Positions 1-4,049 of a stretch of DNA of 5,151 bases are shown here, in pieces. Source of the stretch: Puniceicoccales bacterium (GTDB lineage: Bacteria > Verrucomicrobiota > Verrucomicrobiia > Opitutales > JAIRKQ01); contig JAIRMI010000094.1 in the NCBI GenBank assembly GCA_031258795.1, positions 1 to 5,151 of the forward strand, read 5' to 3'. The position numbers and the translations under genes are program-made. Numbering within the stretch: the stretch's first letter is position 1; each line of letters starts with the position of its first letter. Under the pieces are notes generated by a model that was not told the origin of the DNA, ran no database searches, and saw only the letters and a list, made by a program, of their open reading frames with translations.

Positions 1-1
1 T

Positions 2-67
2 ATTGTGTGCTTTCTAACTGAAATGACTATAGCATTCTTCATGTTTGGATATATAACCCGCATTTAG
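2..67 (+). CDS. Possible 3' end of an upstream gene, cut by the window edge
   Basis: This is the only forward frame open from the left edge past the first 20 bases. It gives about 21 residues ending FMFGYITRI and a TAG stop at 65-67. The peptide is hydrophobic and aromatic (IVCFLTEMTIAFFMF), as the last segment of a membrane protein or glycosyltransferase might be. It is too short to assign to a family, and a chance frame of this length is entirely possible. The inverted repeat at 69-107 begins directly after the stop, which mildly supports a gene ending here. Confidence 0.2.
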   Translation: MVCFLTEMTIAFFMFGYITRI

Positions 68-68
68 A

Positions 69-107
69 ATTTTAGGAAATTCACCAAAGTTCGATAATTT
101 CCAAAAT
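69..107. repeat. AT-rich inverted repeat (12-bp arms, 14-nt loop)
   Basis: The left arm is ATTTT plus GGAAATT (69-73 and 75-81, with A74 bulged). The right arm is AATTTCC plus AAAAT (96-107). The arms are exact reverse complements apart from the bulge, and the loop is 82-95. It lies just after the stop at 65-67 and 30 bp before the 21-bp repeat array. It could be a weak terminator of the upstream gene, but it has only four G:C or C:G pairs and no clean T tract after it. It could also be the edge of a dispersed repeat or a protein-binding palindrome. Confidence 0.45.
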
Positions 108-135
108 AAAGAGGCTCTCGAATTACGAATAGAGT

Positions 136-386
136 AGGAGCGTTAGCAAATCCCCAAAAATGTTAACCGGTTTTGGAAAGCCGTAAGCGGAATCGAGAGA
201 AACGTTAGCGTGATTGTCGAAAACGTTATTCTTAAGTTTCAAAACGTCATTGTGGACTGAAAAAACGTAAGCATGACTACTAAAAGCGTTAGCCAATTTA
301 AGGAAAACATAAACATAATCACTGGAAACGTTATTTTTAAAGGTGAAAACGTTATTCTAATTGGCAGAAACGTTGTTTTGCGCTCA
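136..386 (+). repeat. Array of twelve degenerate 21-bp units (AACGTTA-type core)
   Basis: A core close to AAAACGTTA(G/T)(C/T) recurs with its central CGT, or the aligned TGT or CAT, at 141, 161, 182, 203, 224, 245, 266, 287, 308, 329, 350 and 371. Every interval is exactly 21 bp except the first, which is 20. In the frame of the 273-467 ORF each unit encodes one heptad of the form x-N-V-(I/S/N)-x-x-x. Examples are RNVSVIV, ENVILKF, GNVIFKG, ENVILIG and RNVVLRS. The valine codon varies silently (GTT, GTC, GTA) while valine is kept, changing to isoleucine once. This suggests the array evolved as protein-coding sequence. The 21-bp period also equals two turns of B-DNA, so a DNA-binding role cannot be excluded. 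Confidence 0.8.
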
Positions 387-467
387 GAGGCCAGGTTCGG
401 CGAGTTAGAGCTCTGGTCGCAAAAAAATAATAGGGTGGATGAAAAACAAAAAAAAGAAGAAAATTAA
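273..467 (+). CDS. Hypothetical short heptad-repeat protein (64 aa), possibly a remnant
   Basis: This is the longest intact stretch of the heptad frame. From ATG at 273 it encodes five or more repeat units (KSVSQFK, ENINIIT, GNVIFKG, ENVILIG, RNVVLRS). After these come GELELWSQ and a charged C-terminus ending KQKKEEN. There is no signal peptide or membrane segment. No Shine-Dalgarno sequence precedes the ATG: the bases before it are GAAAAAACGTAAGC, which belong to the repeat itself. The ATG also falls inside a repeat unit, after an in-frame TGA at 258. Both points suggest the surviving 3' half of a broken gene rather than a complete one, though a genuine small protein cannot be ruled out. Function unknown. 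Confidence 0.35.
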   Translation: MTTKSVSQFKENINIITGNVIFKGENVILIGRNVVLRSEARFGELELWSQKNNRVDEKQKKEEN

Positions 468-480
468 ACGGCAAATGTAA

Positions 481-629
481 TTCAAAGAACCTGCTTCAGT
501 TTGAATAAGAAGACCAAAGGAAGTTGGATTCAATAAGTTGGCACTGATCTTTATCGAAAAAGGAGGCAGAGTATCATTAAAAAAGCATTGACAAATATTG
601 TTCTAGGTAAAAGAAAGGGAAAACTCTAA
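481..629 (+). pseudogene. Frameshifted coding remnant, perhaps a glycosyltransferase C-terminus
   Basis: Two adjacent frames read like one broken protein. Frame A (505-591) gives EVGFNKLALIFIEKGGRVSLKK and then stops. Frame B (537-629) gives SIIKKALTNIVLGKRKGKL and then TAA. They join if one base has been lost from the A6 run at 579-584, giving GGRVSLKKALTNIVLGKRK. Frame A is also interrupted by TGA at 502-504, with FKEPASV before it. A helix with a KG(x)2-3SLKKAL pattern and a basic end resembles the C-termini of many polysaccharide glycosyltransferases, but this is a loose likeness. AAGGAGG at 560-566 is a perfect Shine-Dalgarno sequence. However, the nearest codons in frame B are ATC (573) and ATT (576), so it may only be the coding sequence for Lys-Gly-Gly. 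Confidence 0.28.
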
Positions 630-757
630 ATTTTGTAAAAAATTCCGTTTTATGGAGATTGCATCAAATAATTTCACAAACCAGGAAACGGAAAAGTCGG
701 AAAATGAAAGTAATATTGATAGCAAATTCAAAAGGAGATTAAAGAATTAACTAATGC

Positions 758-766
758 AAGGATGGA
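758..766 (+). promoter_or_regulatory. Ribosome binding site for the GT2 gene at 774
   Basis: AAGGATGGA lies 7 nt before the ATG at 774. It contains two purine-rich cores (AAGG and GGA) complementary to the 16S rRNA tail. It supports the ATG at 774 even though the recognisable GT2 domain begins only about 15 residues later. Confidence 0.5.
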
Positions 767-773
767 ATAATTT

Positions 774-1835
774 ATGATTGATCACGTCCCATTGGAGTCT
801 CAGCTTTCTAAGCCGAAAATTTCCGTAATAATTCCCATTTACGGCGTGGAACGGTATTTGGAACGTTGCTTGGATAGCGTCCTTTCTCAAACTTTTGCAA
901 ATTTTGAAGTCATATGCGTCAACGATGGTTCCCCCGATAATTGCGATAAAATACTCGCCAAATATGCAAAGAAAGATCCAAGAGTAAGTATCATCACTCG
1001 AAAGAACCAGGGGCTATCCATGGCCCGCAACAACGGACTAAAACTTGCCAGAGGGAAATATATTTATTTTTTAGACTCCGACGACCATATTCATCCGCAG
1101 CTTCTAGAAATTACCCACCATTTCATAGTAAAATACGATGCCGATTGGGTTAATTTTCTGGAAGATAGAACCTTTTATAAAGCATTGAAAAAGGCTAATC
1201 GCCGTAGAGACTCGAAGATGCTTCCAGGCCCCGTGCCGCAAATGTACGCAAATGTGGACAAAATACCGTTCGAGTTTACGGATAATCCCTTACCATTGTT
1301 CAAAGAAAAGTGGCTAAAAAAACATGAATACAAGATAACCTACTGTGCATGGGCGAAGCTGTATCGGCGGGAATTATTGAATGGCATCGATTTTCTCCCC
1401 GGTGCCTATTTTGAAGACTTTCCCCATACCATTGCTCTCTGTAAAAAGCATCCCAAAACTATTTTATTAAACGAGCCATTGTACTATTATAATAGTAACC
1501 CGACTTCGATTACTGGCCAAATGTATAGCGATGTTTCGTCCAAACACATCAGGGATTACCATAGGGGTATATTATTTATGCATGATAATTACGAGGATGC
1601 ACCGAAGGCAGAGTTTGATTTTCTTGCCAAGGAAGTGGTGGCAAGTCTTTTGAGGACTCAGCTCAAAGCCATTAAAAGAGCACCAAAAGCAAAGCAGTCG
1701 GAACTGTACCAGCTTTTTACGGATGAGTTGCTAGATTTGGACCAAAAAGGCCTGGTTCGCTTGAAATGGACGTGGAAAAAGTTCAAATACTGGCTTCAAT
1801 TTAGAAAATTGATCAGGCAGGGGAGGGGACGGTGA
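774..1835 (+). CDS. Family 2 glycosyltransferase (GT-A fold)
   Basis: This 353-residue enzyme is predicted to transfer a sugar from a nucleotide-sugar donor to a growing surface polysaccharide on the cytoplasmic side of the membrane. The GT2 domain starts near residue 16 with KISVIIPIYGVERYLERCL. It continues with NDGS (50-53), which helps bind the nucleotide, NQGLSMARNNGL (78-89), and the metal-binding DSDD (101-104). Next come CAWAKLYRRELL (191-202), an acidic FEDFPHT (213-219) in the usual place of the catalytic base, and EPLYYYNSNPTSIT (234-247). The last 50 or so residues are helical and strongly basic (RLKWTWKKFKYWLQFRKLIR), which may hold the enzyme at the membrane. There is no transmembrane segment. 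The first 15 residues precede the family core. The stop overlaps the next start (GTGA), so the two genes are coupled. Donor and acceptor cannot be told from sequence. Confidence 0.93.
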   Translation: MIDHVPLESQLSKPKISVIIPIYGVERYLERCLDSVLSQTFANFEVICVNDGSPDNCDKILAKYAKKDPRVSIITRKNQGLSMARNNGLKLARGKYIYFLDSDDHIHPQLLEITHHFIVKYDADWVNFLEDRTFYKALKKANRRRDSKMLPGPVPQMYANVDKIPFEFTDNPLPLFKEKWLKKHEYKITYCAWAKLYRRELLNGIDFLPGAYFEDFPHTIALCKKHPKTILLNEPLYYYNSNPTSITGQMYSDVSSKHIRDYHRGILFMHDNYEDAPKAEFDFLAKEVVASLLRTQLKAIKRAPKAKQSELYQLFTDELLDLDQKGLVRLKWTWKKFKYWLQFRKLIRQGRGR

Positions 1836-2677
1836 AAATAAAAATCTTTACCTGCTATCATAGGGCAAGTCCAATAATTAAAAGTGATGTTGTGGAGTCG
1901 ATTCAGGTAGGGAAAGCCATTGCCAAAGAAAATCTCGGCATTATGGGGGATGATGAGGGCGACAATATTTCTATGAAAAATCCATATTATAACGAACTTA
2001 CGGCGACCTATTGGATTTGGAAAAACGTAAAAGCCGATGCCGTTGGATTGTTTCATTATAGGCGTTTCTTTAACTTCAAAACCCTTGATACAAAGTGCCG
2101 TAAAATAATGCCGTCTTTTTTTGAGAACTATGGCATAACAAAGGAAAACATTGCTAAACTTTTGTCAAAATATGATATTGTTCTGCCAAACAAAACCGGA
2201 ATTGTCAAAGAATCGTTATATGAATGCTATCAAAGGGAGCACATTATTTCCGATATGGATTATGCCTTAGAAGCGATCGAAGAGAAGTATCCCGGTATGG
2301 CAAAAATAGCGGAAAAAGTTGTAAGACATAATTCGCAAACGTACTGTGCCAACATGCTCATAGCTTCCAAAAAATTATTCGATGAATACGCCCATTGGTT
2401 GTTCGATGTTTTATTTGAAGTTGAAGGGCACATTCAACGGAATGTACTTGGGCGAGATTCTTACCAGCGACGTGCCTATGGTTTCCTTGCTGAGCGGATG
2501 ATGACCGTTTTCATCGAGTATAAAAAACAGACATCTGGCCTAAAAATTAAGGAGGTTCCAATTTTATTTTTAGAAGATAAAATGAGCAAGTGGTGCGCAT
2601 ACCTAATTCGCCGTTTTAGGAGAAAATTCTTAACTGCCATTGGATTGGAAAAGGAACATTGGAAAATGGGTTGGTAA
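1832..2677 (+). CDS. DUF4422 protein, probable polysaccharide glycosyltransferase
   Basis: The 281-residue product matches the DUF4422 pattern along its length. It starts KIKIFTCYH, then IQVGKAI, LGIMGDDEGDNIS (35-47), KNPYYNELTATYWIWKN (49-65) and GLFHYRRFF (72-80). It also has NMLIASKKLFDEYAHWLFDVLFEVE (174-198) and RAYGFLAERMMTVFI (214-228). DUF4422 proteins are common in capsule and exopolysaccharide clusters and are usually annotated as glycosyltransferases. To my knowledge the exact reaction is not established for most of them. The start is GTG at 1832, with GGAGG (1822-1826) 5 nt upstream, and it overlaps the stop of the preceding gene by 4 bp. The other ATG codons in frame lie too far in and would remove the conserved N-terminus. 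The C-terminus is basic (RRFRRKFL). Its place directly before glf suggests, by inference only, a role in adding or extending galactofuranose. Confidence 0.9.
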   Translation: MKIKIFTCYHRASPIIKSDVVESIQVGKAIAKENLGIMGDDEGDNISMKNPYYNELTATYWIWKNVKADAVGLFHYRRFFNFKTLDTKCRKIMPSFFENYGITKENIAKLLSKYDIVLPNKTGIVKESLYECYQREHIISDMDYALEAIEEKYPGMAKIAEKVVRHNSQTYCANMLIASKKLFDEYAHWLFDVLFEVEGHIQRNVLGRDSYQRRAYGFLAERMMTVFIEYKKQTSGLKIKEVPILFLEDKMSKWCAYLIRRFRRKFLTAIGLEKEHWKMGW

Positions 2678-2678
2678 A

Positions 2679-3788
2679 ATGGATAAAGTAAAAAATTTAA
2701 TCGTTGGCTGTGGTTTTTCCGGTGCAGTGTTTGCCCGCAAGATTGCCGAGAAGTGGAACGAAAAAGTCATCCTCATTGAGAGTAAAAATCACATTGCCGG
2801 CAATTGTTACGATTATCGGGACAGAAATGGCATTTGCATTCACAAGTACGGTACCCATATTTTTCACACAAACATAAAGCCCGTCTGGGACTTCGTTAGC
2901 CGCTTTACAAAATGGTACCCTTACCAGCACAAAGTCAAAGGCCTAGTCGATGGACAAATTATCCCGATTCCATTTAATCTAAATTCGCTTCACCAACTAT
3001 TTCCCAAATCCATGTCAAATGAAATTGAACAATGCCTAATAGGGAAATTTGGTTTTAATGTGAAAGTACCCATTCTGGAACTGCAAAAAGCTGGTGATAA
3101 AAATTTAGAGTTTTTGGCAGAATATATCTACCAGAAGATTTTTCTGGAATATACTTTGAAACAATGGGGTGTGAAGCCGGAAGAAATTGATCCTTCCGTT
3201 ACGGGGCGCGTTCCCGTTTATATCAGTCGAGATGATCGCTATTTTCAGGACAAATACCAAGGTATTCCGCTGGATGGCTACACAAGACTAATCGAAAAAA
3301 TACTCGACCATCCAAACATCGAGATGTGTCTTTCGACGCCATTTTCAAAGGATATGGACTACGATCGCCTGTTTTATACCGGGCCCATAGATGAATTTTT
3401 TGACTTCAAGCTGGGCGAATTACCATATCGTAGTATTCACCTCGATTTTGTTGAGTTTCCCTACGAAAAATTTCAGGATGCTGCTGTCATTAATTATCCT
3501 TGTAACTACGACTGGACGCGCATAGGTGAATACAAGTACTTTTTAAATGACAAATCTGACAGGACGGTGGTGTCCTACGAATATCCCGCAGCATTTGAAC
3601 GTGGCAAAAACGAGCGCTACTACCCGATCATGAAAGCAGAAAATCAAGTGCTTTACGACCGCTATCTTGCATTGGCGCAGAAAATGCCCAATATATACTT
3701 CTTTGGGCGTTTGGGTGACTATAAGTACTATGACATGGACACAGCCCTCGAACGCGCATTGGAGCTTTTTGAAAAAATTAAGCGATGA
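2679..3788 (+). CDS. glf: UDP-galactopyranose mutase
   Basis: This flavoenzyme converts UDP-galactopyranose to UDP-galactofuranose in the cytoplasm, the donor for Galf residues in surface glycans. The 369 residues are normal for the bacterial family. The FAD-binding Rossmann motif is GCGFSG (10-15), followed by the acidic end of strand 2 (ESKNHIAGN, 34-42) and KYGTHIFHTN (56-65). The active-site region has YTLKQWG (158-164), GRVPVYISRDDRYF (176-189) and YQGIPLDGYT (193-202). Then come YTGPIDEFFDF (233-243), TRIGEYKYF (280-288) and GRLGDYKYYDMD (343-354). Arg177 and Arg281 match the two arginines known to bind the UDP-sugar diphosphate in the Klebsiella enzyme, so it should be active. ATG at 2679 is one base after the DUF4422 stop. 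An earlier in-frame ATG at 2640 would add 13 residues that only read the preceding gene in another frame. The start has only weak ribosome-binding bases (GGG at 2668-2670), so translation probably depends on coupling. Confidence 0.97.
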   Translation: MDKVKNLIVGCGFSGAVFARKIAEKWNEKVILIESKNHIAGNCYDYRDRNGICIHKYGTHIFHTNIKPVWDFVSRFTKWYPYQHKVKGLVDGQIIPIPFNLNSLHQLFPKSMSNEIEQCLIGKFGFNVKVPILELQKAGDKNLEFLAEYIYQKIFLEYTLKQWGVKPEEIDPSVTGRVPVYISRDDRYFQDKYQGIPLDGYTRLIEKILDHPNIEMCLSTPFSKDMDYDRLFYTGPIDEFFDFKLGELPYRSIHLDFVEFPYEKFQDAAVINYPCNYDWTRIGEYKYFLNDKSDRTVVSYEYPAAFERGKNERYYPIMKAENQVLYDRYLALAQKMPNIYFFGRLGDYKYYDMDTALERALELFEKIKR

Positions 3789-3827
3789 AGTAATTTTTCT
3801 ATAGATCAAAAATATTCCGCTTCCCAC

Positions 3828-3863
3828 TTTCGCATGGCCGCCTTATTTCGCATAGCCGCCTTA
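3828..3863. repeat. Tandem 18-bp direct repeat (two copies)
   Basis: TTTCGCATGGCCGCCTTA (3828-3845) is followed directly by TTTCGCATAGCCGCCTTA (3846-3863). They are identical except for one G-to-A change. The repeat is much richer in G and C than the sequence around it and ends 37 bp upstream of the TTGACA box at 3901. It could be a pair of binding sites for an activator of the downstream gene, or a simple duplication. Confidence 0.75.
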
Positions 3864-3900
3864 TTCATTTAGTATCAATTTATAAAATGCAAATTTGTGC

Positions 3901-3934
3901 TTGACATCTAATTTTTGCTAAATTTCTATATGAT
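3901..3934 (+). promoter_or_regulatory. Probable sigma-70-type promoter for the second GT2 gene
   Basis: TTGACA at 3901-3906 is a perfect -35 hexamer in a very AT-rich stretch. The best -10 candidate by sequence is TATGAT (3929-3934), one mismatch from TATAAT, but its spacer is 22 nt. TATATG (3927-3932) gives 20 nt. Both are longer than the usual 17, so the -10 assignment is uncertain. The 8-bp palindrome ATGATCAT (3930-3937) overlaps the -10 region and could serve as an operator. A start near 3940 would give a leader of about 110 nt. Confidence 0.45.
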
Positions 3935-3985
3935 CATTAGTTAGACAGTTTTTCATTAGAAAATTCGAAAATTTCGTAAAGGTTT

Positions 3986-4018
3986 CACCCCTTGAGACAA
4001 GTGAGGTGTTTCTTTCTT
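3986..4018 (+). terminator. Leader hairpin followed by a pyrimidine tract; possible attenuator
   Basis: CACC (3986-3989) pairs with GGTG (4005-4008). CTTG (3991-3994) pairs with CAAG (3998-4001) around an AGA loop. A C/TGA internal loop separates the two stems, and TTTCTTTCTT (4009-4018) follows. The structure lies between the probable promoter and the start at 4050, so it could act as a transcriptional attenuator or pause site. The stem is short and interrupted and the T tract is broken by C residues, so it would be weak as a full terminator. Confidence 0.3.
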
Positions 4019-4035
4019 AAATGAAAAAGTAAACA

Positions 4036-4042
4036 AGGAAAA
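4036..4042 (+). promoter_or_regulatory. Ribosome binding site for the GT2 gene at 4050
   Basis: AGGAA (4036-4040) within an A-rich stretch sits about 9-10 nt before the ATG at 4050. It supports this ATG, which is also the first one upstream of the GT2 core. Confidence 0.5.
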
Positions 4043-4049
4043 GTTAATT

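Larger units (their letters stand above)
57..467 (+). pseudogene. Decayed reading frame encoding heptad repeats
   Basis: One frame runs from codon 57 to the TAA at 465-467 with a continuous protein-like character, interrupted by TAG at 135, TAG at 144 and TGA at 258. The part before the repeats contains NSPKFDNFQNKEALELRIE. Eleven heptads follow (156-386, counting the one that contains the TGA), then a non-repeat tail, ARFGELELWSQ, and a Lys/Glu/Asn-rich end. The first array unit (core at 141) is out of phase by one base, consistent with a small deletion. TGA acts as a normal stop elsewhere in this window (the GT2 gene at 774 and glf), so recoding is unlikely. I do not recognise the family. 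The alternation around N-V-I-x-x-G suggests short beta strands, as in repetitive surface proteins, but that is inference. The frame could instead be part of a dispersed non-coding repeat. Confidence 0.4.
468..773. other. Intergenic leader before the polysaccharide genes; no intact gene
   Basis: Apart from the possible remnant at 481-629, this stretch holds only a small ORF at 652-750 (32 codons, MEIASNNFTNQ... ending KFKRRLKN). That ORF is hydrophilic, Asn/Glu/Lys-rich and has no Shine-Dalgarno sequence. A seven-codon ORF (754-777, MQGWNNL) overlaps the start of the next gene as ATGA. Its upstream AAAGGAG (732-737) is about 16 nt away, which is too far for normal initiation. A TTGACA occurs at 588-593, but no -10-like hexamer lies at a suitable distance, so I do not call a promoter. 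The AT-rich, broken character suggests a scar of past rearrangement. Confidence 0.45.

Noticed and set aside
258..260. TGA recoded as an amino acid in the heptad frame
   Set aside because: TGA ends both the GT2 gene at 774 and glf, and the same frame also has two TAG codons.
136..386. CRISPR array
   Set aside because: The 21-bp period leaves no room for separate repeats and spacers, the cores are short and degenerate, and no cas gene is present.
588..593. TTGACA as a promoter for the GT2-DUF4422-glf operon
   Set aside because: No -10-like hexamer lies 15-20 nt downstream, and the bases fall inside a probable coding remnant.
1796..2056. Reverse-strand ORF of 86 codons across the GT2/DUF4422 junction
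   Set aside because: It is antisense to two well-supported genes, has no family likeness, and is explained as a shadow frame.
2640..2678. Upstream ATG extending glf by 13 residues
   Set aside because: The extension only reads the DUF4422 C-terminus in another frame. The Rossmann motif begins normally from ATG 2679.
3792..3814. Terminator after glf formed by ATTTTT and AAAAAT
   Set aside because: The six-pair stem is all A:T and has no following T tract, so it is too weak to call.
4021..4032. Three-codon ORF ATG-AAA-AAG-TAA in the leader of the second GT2 gene
   Set aside because: It has no well-placed ribosome binding site and is short enough to be chance in AT-rich DNA.
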